NCBI GenBank assembly: GCA_001768675.1
Contig: MELN01000022.1
Location: forward strand, 83,429 to 104,114
Source: Actinobacteria bacterium RBG_16_64_13
GTDB lineage: Bacteria; Actinomycetota; Thermoleophilia; RBG-16-64-13
DNA length: 20,686 nucleotides
Reading direction: 5' to 3'
Position 1 is the first letter of the stretch. Each line of letters opens with the position of its first letter. Both the position numbers and the translations under genes were made by a program. Of the stretch, positions 7,699 to 15,055 are shown in pieces. A model generated the notes under the pieces. That model was given only the letters and a program-made list of their open reading frames with translations, did not search any database and was not told the origin of the DNA.

Positions 7699-8999
7699 AC
7701 GAGATCTGGAACCCCGAGTACGAGAGCATGAGCAGGGACGAACTGCGTGAGTTGCAGTTCAAGCGGCTGCAGATGACTCTGCGTTGGGTGTACGAGAACG
7801 TTCCCTTCCATCATGAGCGATGGTCGGCTATGAAGCTCAAGCCTGCCGATATCCGCTCACTGGAAGACGTACGGAAGCTGCCGTTCACGGTGAAGGCCGA
7901 CTTCAAGGCCGCCTACCCTTACGGACTATTCGCTCTCCCCCTGGATAAGGTCATCCGCATCCATGCGTCTTCGGGCACGATGTCTAATCCCACGGTTGTG
8001 GGCTACAGTCGGGGCGACCTTAGTACTTGGTCGGAATTGTGCGCGCGGGTCGCGGTCGCGGGCGGCGCTCGCTTCCACGACGTCGCGCAGATCGCGTTCG
8101 AGTACGGTCTGACGACAGGCGCCTTCGGGATGCACGCGGGACTGGAGCGCGTGGGCGTGACCGTGATCCCGGCCTCCACGGGGAATACCGTGCGCCAACT
8201 GCAGATCATGCGCGATTTCAAGACCACGGTGCTGGTGGGTACGCCATCGTATGTGATGCACCTCACCGACGTGGCTCTCGAATCGGGGTACGACTTCAAA
8301 GACCTGCAGCTGCGCGTGGGGCTGCTCGGGTCGGAGCCGTGGACCAACCAGGTGCGGGCCGAGCTGGAACGGCGTACCGGCATGTCCGCGAGCGACATCT
8401 ACGGGCTCTCCGAGGTCATCGGCCCCGGTGTGTCGTACGAATGTTGGAACAAGGACGGCCTGCATATCAGCGAGGATCATTTCCTGGTTGAGGTCGTCGA
8501 TCCGCAGACGGGCGAGCCGGTGCCCGAGGGCAAGGAGGGCGAGCTGGTCTTCACGTCGCTTACGAAGGAGGCCGTTCCGGTCATCCGCTACCGCAGTGGC
8601 GACCTCGCGAGCGTCAGCTACCGCGCGTGCGCGTGTGGCAGGATCTTCGCCCGGCATAGCAAGGTGTACGCCCGCACCGACGACATGATCGTCATCAGGG
8701 GGGTGAACGTCTATCCCGCCTCTATCGAGGCGGTGCTCCTCGACATCGAGAAGGTGGAGCCGCACTATCAGATAATCCTCTACCGGGAAGGATCGCTGGA
8801 CCAGATCGAGATACAGATCGAGGTCACACCGTCTTTCTTCACCGACGCGGTGCGCAAGCTGCAGGCTTTTCAACACCACGTCGAAGAACGGCTTCGCCAG
8901 GAGCTGGGGATCCGTCCCCGGGTGCGCCTTGTCGAGCCAAAAAGCATACCAAGACACGCAGAGAACTCCCCTCGGCTTATCGACAACCGGGGGGTCTGA
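7695..8999 (+). CDS. paaK: Phenylacetate-CoA ligase family protein (AMP-forming aryl-CoA ligase)
   Basis: 434 residues, the standard PaaK length. The ANL-superfamily enzyme adenylates a carboxylic acid with ATP and transfers it to CoA; PaaK itself uses phenylacetate, relatives use benzoate, indoleacetate or similar acids. Visible: N-terminal LRELQFKRLQMTLRWVYENV typical of PaaK, the P-loop equivalent SSGTMSNPT (92-100), FEYGLTTGAFGMHAG, the ATP-binding YGLSEVIGPG, VIRYRSGDLASV, the C-terminal hinge region and SIPRHAENSPRLIDNR. The P-loop normally reads SSGTTGKPT; here the GK pair is SN, which could affect nucleotide handling or substrate range. A CxC in the YRACACGRIF stretch is common in the family. 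Coupling to livF (4-base overlap) and the ACT gene at the operon head suggest aryl acid or aromatic amino acid catabolism; the exact substrate is open. Confidence 0.87.
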   Translation: MNEIWNPEYESMSRDELRELQFKRLQMTLRWVYENVPFHHERWSAMKLKPADIRSLEDVRKLPFTVKADFKAAYPYGLFALPLDKVIRIHASSGTMSNPTVVGYSRGDLSTWSELCARVAVAGGARFHDVAQIAFEYGLTTGAFGMHAGLERVGVTVIPASTGNTVRQLQIMRDFKTTVLVGTPSYVMHLTDVALESGYDFKDLQLRVGLLGSEPWTNQVRAELERRTGMSASDIYGLSEVIGPGVSYECWNKDGLHISEDHFLVEVVDPQTGEPVPEGKEGELVFTSLTKEAVPVIRYRSGDLASVSYRACACGRIFARHSKVYARTDDMIVIRGVNVYPASIEAVLLDIEKVEPHYQIILYREGSLDQIEIQIEVTPSFFTDAVRKLQAFQHHVEERLRQELGIRPRVRLVEPKSIPRHAENSPRLIDNRGV

Positions 9000-9005
9000 T
9001 ACACT
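8977..9005 (+). promoter_or_regulatory. Candidate extended -10 promoter for metK
   Basis: TGATACACT (8997-9005) has the TGnTAnnnT form of an extended -10 element. A weak -35-like TTATCG lies 17 bases upstream (8977-8982). It sits at the very end of the phenylacetate-CoA ligase gene and would start RNA near 9012, about 60 bases before the metK GTG. The separate start fits the change from a catabolic operon to housekeeping genes. Motif only. Confidence 0.4.
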
Positions 9006-9024
9006 GCCGCAACGGTAATTATCG

Positions 9025-9041
9025 GCCGGGCTGCACCCGGC
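9025..9041 (+). terminator. GC-rich hairpin between paaK and metK
   Basis: GCCGGG (9025-9030) pairs perfectly with CCCGGC (9036-9041) around the 5-base loop CTGCA, and is followed by only three T residues. It may end the liv-paaK transcript weakly, or act as a structured element in the metK leader if RNA starts near 9012. The short T tract argues against a strong intrinsic terminator. Confidence 0.4.
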
Positions 9042-9070
9042 TTTCGTGAACGTCTGCCTTGGAGGTCGCT

Positions 9071-10282
9071 GTGGAGTACCGTGATTTCTTGTTCACGTCG
9101 GAATCGGTGAGCGAAGGCCATCCCGACAAGATAGCCGACCAGATCTCGGATGCCGTGTTGGATGCGGTGCTCGCGGAAGACCCGCGGGGCCACGTCGCCT
9201 GCGAGACCTTGATCACCACCGGTCTTGTGGTCGTGTCGGGAGAGATCACTACGTCGACCTATGTCGACGTAGCGTCGCTGGTTCGGGAGACGATAGAGCA
9301 CATCGGCTACACGCGGGCCAAGTATGGTTTCGATGCCTCGACCTGCGGCGTGATCACTTCGATCCACGCGCAGTCGCCCGACATCGCGCAGGGCGTCAAC
9401 GAAGCCTACGAGCACCGCGTCGATCCGCAAGACACGGATCCGCTCGATACTCAGGGGGCCGGGGATCAGGGGATGATGTTCGGCTACGCCTGCCGCGACA
9501 CCGACGAGCTCATGCCGATGCCCATCCTCCTGGCGCACAGGCTGGTCCACCGCATGAGCGAGGTCCGTAAAGGTGGGGTCATCCCTTACCTTCGGCCCGA
9601 CGGCAAGAGTCAGGTCACGGTCAAATACGTCAACGGCAAGCCGGAGTTCGTCACCGCCGTGGTCGTTTCCACTCAACACAAGGACGGCATCGACATCGAC
9701 ACGTTGATGCGGCCCGATCTCATCGATCATGTCATCAAGCCCATCCTGCCTGAAGGTCTCTACGACCCCGAGTTCAAGAAGACGAAGCTGTATGTGAACC
9801 CCACCGGGAAGTTCGTGGTGGGCGGCCCCATGGGCGACACGGGCCTGACCGGCCGCAAGATCATCGTCGACACCTACGGCGGCTTCGGGCGTCACGGCGG
9901 GGGAGCTTTCTCCGGAAAGGACCCTTCCAAGGTCGACCGTTCCGGGGCATACGCGGCGCGGTACGTGGCCAAGAACGTCGTGGCTGCTGGTTTGGCGGAT
10001 CGCTGCGAGATAGAGATAGCCTACGCCATCGGCGTGGCGCACCCGGTGAGCGTCATGGTGGAGTGCTTCGGGACGGAGAAGGTGGACCCGGCCCTGATCG
10101 AGGAGCTAGTGGCGACGCATTTCGACCTGCGGCCAGCCGCCATCATCCGCGACCTCAGATTGCTGCGGCCCATCTACAAGAAGACGGCGGCGTACGGTCA
10201 TTTCGGCCGCGAAGACGCCGACTTCACCTGGGAAAGCACCGACAAGGCCGCTACGTTGCGGCGAGACGCGGGGCTGAGCTAG
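9071..10282 (+). CDS. metK: S-adenosylmethionine synthase (methionine adenosyltransferase)
   Basis: Makes S-adenosylmethionine from methionine and ATP; cytosolic, usually tetrameric, needing Mg and K ions. 403 residues from the chosen start. Diagnostic motifs are intact: TSESVSEGHPDKIADQISDA near the N-terminus, the signature GAGDQGMMFGYA, GGPMGDTGLTGRKIIVDTYG and the glycine-rich GGGAFSGKDPSKVDRS, followed by AYAIGVAHPVSV. I prefer GTG at 9071 because GGAGG (9061-9065) lies 5 bases before it; a TTG at 9059 in the same frame overlaps that site and would add four residues. priA follows after 54 bases. No classical S-box (SAM-I) leader is recognisable upstream, only the small hairpin. Confidence 0.97.
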   Translation: MEYRDFLFTSESVSEGHPDKIADQISDAVLDAVLAEDPRGHVACETLITTGLVVVSGEITTSTYVDVASLVRETIEHIGYTRAKYGFDASTCGVITSIHAQSPDIAQGVNEAYEHRVDPQDTDPLDTQGAGDQGMMFGYACRDTDELMPMPILLAHRLVHRMSEVRKGGVIPYLRPDGKSQVTVKYVNGKPEFVTAVVVSTQHKDGIDIDTLMRPDLIDHVIKPILPEGLYDPEFKKTKLYVNPTGKFVVGGPMGDTGLTGRKIIVDTYGGFGRHGGGAFSGKDPSKVDRSGAYAARYVAKNVVAAGLADRCEIEIAYAIGVAHPVSVMVECFGTEKVDPALIEELVATHFDLRPAAIIRDLRLLRPIYKKTAAYGHFGREDADFTWESTDKAATLRRDAGLS

Positions 10283-10336
10283 GAGGCTAGGTCTAGTCCC
10301 GCGTAGCTGGCCGGGCCGGGGTCGCTGGAGGCAAGC

Positions 10337-12574
10337 GTGACGGCGGCTTTGGGAGGAACAGAGGGGCGCATGGTGCAGCTTGTCCCGCTTCTCCGCCTGC
10401 GGCATCTTGGCGACCGGGTTTTCGATTATCTCGTGCCCCCAGAGCTGACGGACCGCATCCACGTGGGTTCGGTCGTCTGGGCTCCTTTCGGACGCCGGTC
10501 GGCACGAGCCGTAGTCGTCGCGATGGCGGACTCTGTGTCGCGCGAGCTCGCGGAGCTGCGCGCCATCGAGTCGACCACCGATGACGCCATTCCCCAGGAA
10601 CTGCTGGCTCTGGCGCGGGCGGTGTCGGAGAGGTACCTCTCCTCATACGAGTCGTGTCTAAGGTTGGTGGCCCCCCCTTTGGCGGCGCGGCGCCGGTTGG
10701 GCGGCAAGCCTGCCCGAAACACGTGGGTGACGCGTGTCCCGGCCTCCACGGCCGAGGCTACCGTCGCGAAGCTCACCACCAAGCAGGCGGCGGTCTTGGA
10801 CGCGATCCCGCCTGGTGGGTCGGGTATCGGCGCTCTTTGCGCGTGCGTGGACGTGGGAAGAGGGGTGCTGCGCGCCCTGGCGGCCAAGGGCGTCGTCGAG
10901 CTGGGCGTGGCTCCTGAGGGCAGCAGCATGAGGCCGGAGAGGCCCATTGCGGAGGCGCTCCCTTGTGTCTCAGGCGCGGCGATGCCAAGGCTCTGGCCGG
11001 AGCAAGAGCAGGCCGTCGAGCAACTAGTCGCCGCTTATGAGCAACCGGGCTCAGCGCAACGGCTTCTCTGGGGCGTGACGGGAAGTGGCAAGACCGAGGT
11101 ATATCTGCGGCTTGTCTCGCGTGTCCTCGAGGACGGCGCCGGAGCCATCCTGCTCGTGCCCGAGATCGCTCTTACGCCGCAGATGATCGCGCGGGTCCGC
11201 GCACGCTTCGGCGACAAGGTGGGAGTCCTCCACAGCGGGCTTGCGCCGGGGGAACGCGTACGGGAATACCGGCGCATCGCCCGGGGCGATGCGCCGGTTG
11301 TCGTGGGCGCGCGTTCGGCAGTCTTCGCTCCTCTAGCCAACGTGAAGCTGATCGTCGTGGACGAGAGCCACGATACCTCTTACAAGCAAGAAGAGGAGCC
11401 TCGGTACCACGCCCTCACGGTGGCCCAACTGCGGCTTGGGCCGAGCGGGGGTCTCCTGCTGGAGGGGAGTGCTACTCCCCGGGCCGAAAGTGTCGGCCAA
11501 CCGGAGGAGTGCGTTCGGTTGACCCGTCGGGCGGCAGGGGCCGTGCCCGAGTGTGAGGTCGTGGACATGCGCACCCAGGGTGGTGGCCAGCTATTGGCGC
11601 CTCGTTGCAGGGAGGCCTTGGCGGAAACACTTCGCCGGGGCGAGCAGGCCATCGTGTTACTCAATCGGCGTGGGTACGCGGGATACGTGCATTGCGACCT
11701 CTGCGGTCACGTCATGATGTGCAGCGACTGCGAGCTTTCCGTCACTTACCACAGCCGCGTCGGACGCCTCCTTTGCCACCATTGCGGCAGGACTTACGCT
11801 CAGCCGGCCTTATGCCCTGCATGCGCGGGGGCGCCGCTGACACGGGCGGCACCCGGCACGGAACGCCTCGACCGGGAGCTCCGCACCCTCGTCCCTCACG
11901 AACAGGTCTTTCGCATGGATTCAGACACCCTCACCAGTGGAACACGGGTGCAGGCGCTCCTCCGTGCGTTCGAATCCTCGCGACCGGCGGTACTGGTCGG
12001 CACGCAGATGGTGGCAAAAGGCCACGACTTCGCCGACGTGACGCTCGTGCTGGTGGCCGACGCCGACACCGGTCTGTATGTCCCTGATTTCCGGGCGGCG
12101 GAGAGGACCTTCCAGCTCCTCACACAGGTCGCCGGCCGGGCTGGGCGGGCCGAGAGGCCCGGGAGGGTCTTGGTGCAAACTTGGAATCCCGGCGTCCCCT
12201 GTATTAGAATGGCGCTGCTGCGGGAGGAGAAGGCTTTCTACGAGCAGGAACTCGAGAGTCGAAGACGTCTTGGCTATCCTCCGTTCGCGGACTTGGTCCG
12301 CCTGATGACGGTGGCTGAGAATGGTGAGCGTGCGCAGGTGGGGGCTCAGTACTTGGTAGAGCGATTAAGCGCCCACTTCTCCGGCCAGGAACTGCATGGG
12401 CCGGCCAGGCTGCCGACCCTTCGCGGTCGCGCCAGGTGGCATCTGGTGATCGCCGCGGGCGACGGTGAGCGCGCCCGGGCGATAGTGAAGCAGGCGATGA
12501 CCCAACTGCAGGAGCCCTACAGGCGGCGAGGAGTGACACTCCTAGTAGATGTCGACCCGCAGTCTTTCAGCTAG
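10337..12574 (+). CDS. priA: Primosomal protein N' (replication restart helicase PriA)
   Basis: Restarts stalled replication forks by recognising branched DNA and loading the replicative helicase. 745 residues. In order: N-terminal 3'-DNA-binding domain with LLRLRHLGDRVFDYLVP (about 18-34), Walker A GVTGSGKTE (about 246-254), DExH box as DESHD (342-346; DEEHD is more usual), motif III GSATPRAES (about 376-384), the zinc-binding insert with four CxxC pairs (CDLC, CSDC, CHHC, CPAC, about 453-496), GTQMVAKGHDF (about 554) and motif VI QVAGRAGR (about 597-604). All catalytic and metal-site elements are present, so it should be an active helicase. Two starts are plausible: GTG 10337 with GGAGG five bases upstream, and ATG 10370 with GAGGGG four bases upstream; I report the longer form. 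Confidence 0.96.
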   Translation: MTAALGGTEGRMVQLVPLLRLRHLGDRVFDYLVPPELTDRIHVGSVVWAPFGRRSARAVVVAMADSVSRELAELRAIESTTDDAIPQELLALARAVSERYLSSYESCLRLVAPPLAARRRLGGKPARNTWVTRVPASTAEATVAKLTTKQAAVLDAIPPGGSGIGALCACVDVGRGVLRALAAKGVVELGVAPEGSSMRPERPIAEALPCVSGAAMPRLWPEQEQAVEQLVAAYEQPGSAQRLLWGVTGSGKTEVYLRLVSRVLEDGAGAILLVPEIALTPQMIARVRARFGDKVGVLHSGLAPGERVREYRRIARGDAPVVVGARSAVFAPLANVKLIVVDESHDTSYKQEEEPRYHALTVAQLRLGPSGGLLLEGSATPRAESVGQPEECVRLTRRAAGAVPECEVVDMRTQGGGQLLAPRCREALAETLRRGEQAIVLLNRRGYAGYVHCDLCGHVMMCSDCELSVTYHSRVGRLLCHHCGRTYAQPALCPACAGAPLTRAAPGTERLDRELRTLVPHEQVFRMDSDTLTSGTRVQALLRAFESSRPAVLVGTQMVAKGHDFADVTLVLVADADTGLYVPDFRAAERTFQLLTQVAGRAGRAERPGRVLVQTWNPGVPCIRMALLREEKAFYEQELESRRRLGYPPFADLVRLMTVAENGERAQVGAQYLVERLSAHFSGQELHGPARLPTLRGRARWHLVIAAGDGERARAIVKQAMTQLQEPYRRRGVTLLVDVDPQSFS

Positions 12575-12602
12575 TGGCGGCGGGGACTGAAGCGAGATCA
12601 GC

Positions 12603-12653
12603 GTGAGCATGAAGAAAGCCCTTGAAAACTCTGAGGCCCAGCAAACGTGTTAG
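12603..12653 (+). CDS. Possible 16-codon leader ORF ahead of def
   Basis: GTG at 12603 opens a 16-residue frame (MSMKKALENSEAQQTC) that stops at TAG 12651-12653, overlapping the GTG start of def (12647) by several bases. Such an arrangement could couple def translation to an upstream ribosome. Its own ribosome binding site is poor and an ORF this short is expected by chance, so it is listed only as a candidate. Confidence 0.15.
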   Translation: MSMKKALENSEAQQTC

Positions 12654-13153
12654 AACAGTTGCGTATGCTGGGCGATCCCGTTCTGCGACAGCAGACGAAA
12701 CCGGTGACGGAGTTCGACGCCCGACTGGAGAAACTCGCCCAGGTCATGATGGAAGTGATGGATAGGGGGGAGGGCGTAGGCCTTGCCGCCAACCAGATCG
12801 GGGTGCTCAGTCGGGTCATGGTCTGGCGCCACCCGGAGAACGAGGGGGAGCGCTATGTCTTCGTCAACCCGGAGATCGTCGAGAAGTCGGAGACCTGCTG
12901 TACAGAGGTGGAGGGCTGCCTGTCCGTCCCCTGGGCCACGATGGAGGTCGAGCGCGCGGAGGAGGTCGTGGTAGAGGCCCAGGACCTGAATGCCGAGCAG
13001 TTCCGGGTGCATCTGAGCGGTCTGTTGGCCCGGATCGCGCAGCATGAGATCGACCACCTGGACGGTCGCTTGATACTGGACCGGACCTCGCCCGAGGAAC
13101 GGCGCCGTGTGTTGAAGGAACTCCGCGAGCGGACCCTAGCGACAGATACGTGA
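12647..13153 (+). CDS. def: Peptide deformylase
   Basis: Removes the formyl group from the N-terminal methionine of new proteins; cytosolic metalloprotease-fold enzyme. 168 residues. All three family motifs are present: GVGLAANQ (43-50), EGCLS (89-93, Cys91 a metal ligand) and QHEIDH (132-137, His133 and His137 ligands, Glu134 the catalytic base). Start GTG 12647 gives the usual N-terminus leading into RMLGDPVLRQQ; GAGG about 10 bases upstream may serve as a ribosome binding site. It overlaps fmt by four bases (GTGA), pairing the enzyme that removes formyl with the one that provides it. A 72-base gap separates it from priA. Confidence 0.97.
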   Translation: MLEQLRMLGDPVLRQQTKPVTEFDARLEKLAQVMMEVMDRGEGVGLAANQIGVLSRVMVWRHPENEGERYVFVNPEIVEKSETCCTEVEGCLSVPWATMEVERAEEVVVEAQDLNAEQFRVHLSGLLARIAQHEIDHLDGRLILDRTSPEERRRVLKELRERTLATDT

Positions 13154-14151
13154 ACTTCGCGTTCGCAGGCACGCCAGAATTCGCGGCCTGGGTCCTCAGA
13201 GACCTGGTGAGCCTAGGCAGGCGGCCGTCGTTGGTCGTTTCCCAGCCAGACCGTCCGCGAGGCCGCGGTCGCAAGGCGTCACCTCCCCCGGCTGCGGCGG
13301 AGGCGGAGGGACTGGGCATCGAATGCCTGCAGACCGACGACATCAATTCCGCCCGGGTGCTCGATCACCTGAGGAGCAGGGGATTGTCGACGTTGGTCAT
13401 CGCCGCCTTTGGCCAGATACTCCGAAAGCCGCTGTTGGATTCTGTGCTTTGCCTGAACATCCACGCGTCACTGTTGCCCGCCTACCGGGGCGCCGCTCCG
13501 ATCGAGCGGGTCTTGGCTGCCGGAGAGGCGTGCTCGGGCGTGAGCATCATGCGGGTCACGGAGGGCCTGGATCAAGGCCCCTGGGCTTGGCAGAAGTCGG
13601 TGACTCTGGGGCTTCATGACGACGCTGGCGCCGTGGGCCGGATCTTTGCGATGATGGGCGCTGTGGGGGTGGACCAGGTGATGAGAGGACTCGGCGATGG
13701 CACGGTCAAGTGGACCGCGCAGGAGGGGATGAGCGTCTACGCTGAGAAGCTCTGCGCCGTCGACTGCGCACTCAACGTGGCGGTTGGCGCGAAGGCCGCG
13801 CATGACCAGGTGCGGTCGCTCAGCCCGCACGTCGGTGCGCGGGCAGCCAGCGGTGGAGTCGGGTTCAAGGTGTGGAGAACGTGGCCCTTCGGCGAGGCCG
13901 ACCTGGACTCGGCGCCCGGCGGGGCCGAGAGAGTCGCGGGTTCGGCGGGCAGCCTGGCTGTGGTCCAGAACCGGCTTTTCGTCGGTTGCGCCCGGGGGGT
14001 GCTCGAGATCCTGGCCGTTCAACCGGCGGGCAAGGGAAGGATGACCGCCGCGGCCTTCCTCCGCGGGTACGGCGGCCGTCTTGGTGCGCGTTTGGAGAGC
14101 AATGACCTCCCCAGCGAATGCCGGAGTTTGGAAGAGGACCCTCACTCATGA
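13150..14151 (+). CDS. fmt: Methionyl-tRNA formyltransferase
   Basis: Formylates the initiator Met-tRNA with 10-formyltetrahydrofolate. 333 residues: N-terminal Rossmann-type domain beginning NFAFAGTPEFA, the folate-binding hallmark NIHASLLPAYRGAAP (103-117) and the catalytic triad equivalents Asn103, His105 and Asp141, with the His-Asp spacing of 36 as in the known enzyme. The C-terminal tRNA-binding domain follows (SVYAEKLCAVDCA, then SPHVGARA). Start GTG 13150 overlaps the def stop; its own TGA overlaps the rpe ATG. The last 20 residues are a divergent acidic tail. In many relatives rsmB comes next; here rpe follows at once. Confidence 0.96.
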   Translation: MNFAFAGTPEFAAWVLRDLVSLGRRPSLVVSQPDRPRGRGRKASPPPAAAEAEGLGIECLQTDDINSARVLDHLRSRGLSTLVIAAFGQILRKPLLDSVLCLNIHASLLPAYRGAAPIERVLAAGEACSGVSIMRVTEGLDQGPWAWQKSVTLGLHDDAGAVGRIFAMMGAVGVDQVMRGLGDGTVKWTAQEGMSVYAEKLCAVDCALNVAVGAKAAHDQVRSLSPHVGARAASGGVGFKVWRTWPFGEADLDSAPGGAERVAGSAGSLAVVQNRLFVGCARGVLEILAVQPAGKGRMTAAAFLRGYGGRLGARLESNDLPSECRSLEEDPHS

Positions 14152-14843
14152 TCCCATCGGCCGTCTATCGCGAATTGCAGCTTCTTCCATCGCTTCTTTC
14201 GGCGGACTTCGCACGCCTGGGGGAGCAGATCGACGCCGTCATGGACGCAGGGGCGCGGATGATCCACGTCGATGTCATGGACGGTCACTTCGTGCCGAAT
14301 ATCACCGTCGGTCCACCCGTGCTCAGGTCGCTGTCGCCTCGCGTACGTGAACGAGGTGGGTTGTGTTCGGTGCACTTGATGATCGAGCGGCCCGAGGACT
14401 ACCTGGTGGACTTCGTGCAGGCCGGGGCCGACGCGCTCAGCGTGCACGTGGAGGCTTGTCCGCACCTCTACCATTCGGTCGCGGCCATCAGGGCCTTGGG
14501 GGCGGGCGCGGGGGTCGCCGTCAACCCAGGAACCGACCTGGCCGGCGTGCGAGAGGTCGCCGACATCGTGGATTACGTGCTCGTGATGACGGTGAATCCT
14601 GGCTTCGGGGGGCAGAAGCTTATCGCCGCTGCTTTGGAGAAGGTGACGGTTCTCAGGCAGATTCTGCCGGAGGGAGTGGCCATCGAAGTTGACGGCGGGG
14701 TCCACCGGGGCAATATCCGCCAAGTGGTCGAGGCGGGCGCCAATTGGCTCGTTGCGGGATCGGCGGTGTTCGGGGCGGAAGACCCCGCGGCCGAAGTGAG
14801 GGTCCTGCGGGGTCTGATGGCAGGGTCCGCCCCCGTGTGGTAG
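14148..14843 (+). CDS. rpe: Ribulose-phosphate 3-epimerase
   Basis: Interconverts ribulose 5-phosphate and xylulose 5-phosphate in the pentose phosphate pathway. 231 residues, a TIM barrel. Motifs: LLPSLLSADFARL (12-24), MIHVDVMDGHFVPNITVGP (38-56, His40 and Asp42 as metal and catalytic residues), SVHLMIE (His76), MTVNPGFGGQ, VAIEVDGGV (second catalytic Asp) and LVAGSAVFG. I chose ATG 14148, overlapping the fmt stop as ATGA; an in-frame ATG at 14118 lies within fmt and adds ten residues unlike Rpe. The product of its reverse reaction, ribulose 5-phosphate, is also the substrate of the downstream RibBA, which may explain the linkage to the rib genes. Confidence 0.96.
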   Translation: MIPSAVYRELQLLPSLLSADFARLGEQIDAVMDAGARMIHVDVMDGHFVPNITVGPPVLRSLSPRVRERGGLCSVHLMIERPEDYLVDFVQAGADALSVHVEACPHLYHSVAAIRALGAGAGVAVNPGTDLAGVREVADIVDYVLVMTVNPGFGGQKLIAAALEKVTVLRQILPEGVAIEVDGGVHRGNIRQVVEAGANWLVAGSAVFGAEDPAAEVRVLRGLMAGSAPVW

Positions 14844-14869
14844 ATTCTGCTGTGCACCGCAGAGGTGCA
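14841..14869 (+). promoter_or_regulatory. Possible rib promoter -10 and leader hairpin
   Basis: TAGATT (14841-14846), overlapping the rpe stop codon, fits a TAnnnT -10 box; no good -35 lies 16-18 bases upstream. Just downstream TGCACC (14853-14858) and GGTGCA (14864-14869) form a perfect 6-bp hairpin with a 5-base loop, without a T tract. The hairpin could stabilise the 5' end of the rib mRNA or mark the end of an upstream transcript. Whether the rib genes have their own promoter or are read through from rpe is not settled by the sequence. Confidence 0.28.
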
Positions 14870-14879
14870 AGTAATACAA

Positions 14880-14991
14880 GGTCTTCAGGGTTGGGTGAGA
14901 TTCCCTACCGGCGGTGACAGCCCGCGAGCCCCAAGGGGCAGACCAGGTGTGATTCCTGGGCCGACAGTGACAGTCTGGAAGGGAGAAGGCC
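14880..14991 (+). promoter_or_regulatory. FMN riboswitch (RFN element) aptamer
   Basis: The conserved RFN blocks are all visible in order: TTCAGGG, GGTGAGATTCCCTACCGGCG, AGCCCGCGAGC, GCAGACCAGGTGTGATTCC, GGGCCGACAGTGACAGTCTG and GGGAGAAGG. The closing stem P1 can form between GGTCTTC (14880-14886) and GAAGGCC (14985-14991), with one G-U pair. A variable stem, GCCCC-AA-GGGGC, occupies the usual peripheral position. In known systems FMN binding lowers expression of riboflavin synthesis or transport genes. Here it sits 64 bases before the ribD start at the head of the full rib operon, giving feedback control of riboflavin synthesis. Confidence 0.97.
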
Positions 14992-15049
14992 GAAACGGCA
15001 CGTTGCCGTCCGTACTCCCTTGACCCCTGGGCCGTTGAGCAAAAGGGGT
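14979..15049 (+). promoter_or_regulatory. Riboswitch expression platform with ribD ribosome-binding-site sequestering hairpin
   Basis: ACCCCT (15023-15028) is perfectly complementary to AGGGGT (15044-15049), which contains the ribD Shine-Dalgarno AAGGGG; the loop is 15 bases. Upstream, AAGGGAG (14979-14985), part of the conserved 3' edge of the aptamer, can pair with CTCCCTT (15015-15021), enclosing a smaller perfect hairpin ACGGCA/TGCCGT (14995-15000/15004-15009). There is no T tract after these stems, so control of translation rather than of transcription termination is likelier. Which fold belongs to the FMN-bound state is inferred, not shown. Confidence 0.6.
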
Positions 15050-15055
15050 ACGTGC

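Noticed and set aside
9001..9070. Classical S-box (SAM-I) riboswitch before metK
   Set aside because: The leader is too short and none of the S-box conserved blocks can be seen; only a simple hairpin is present.
7926..10042. Two long minus-strand frames (7926-8957 and 8870-10042) opposite paaK and metK
   Set aside because: Same cause: third-position GC bias leaves antisense frames open. No recognisable motifs and both conflict with intact conserved genes.
15020..15055. TTG start for ribD
   Set aside because: It falls inside the riboswitch expression platform; GTG 15056 has a well-spaced AAGGGG and leaves the hairpin untranslated.
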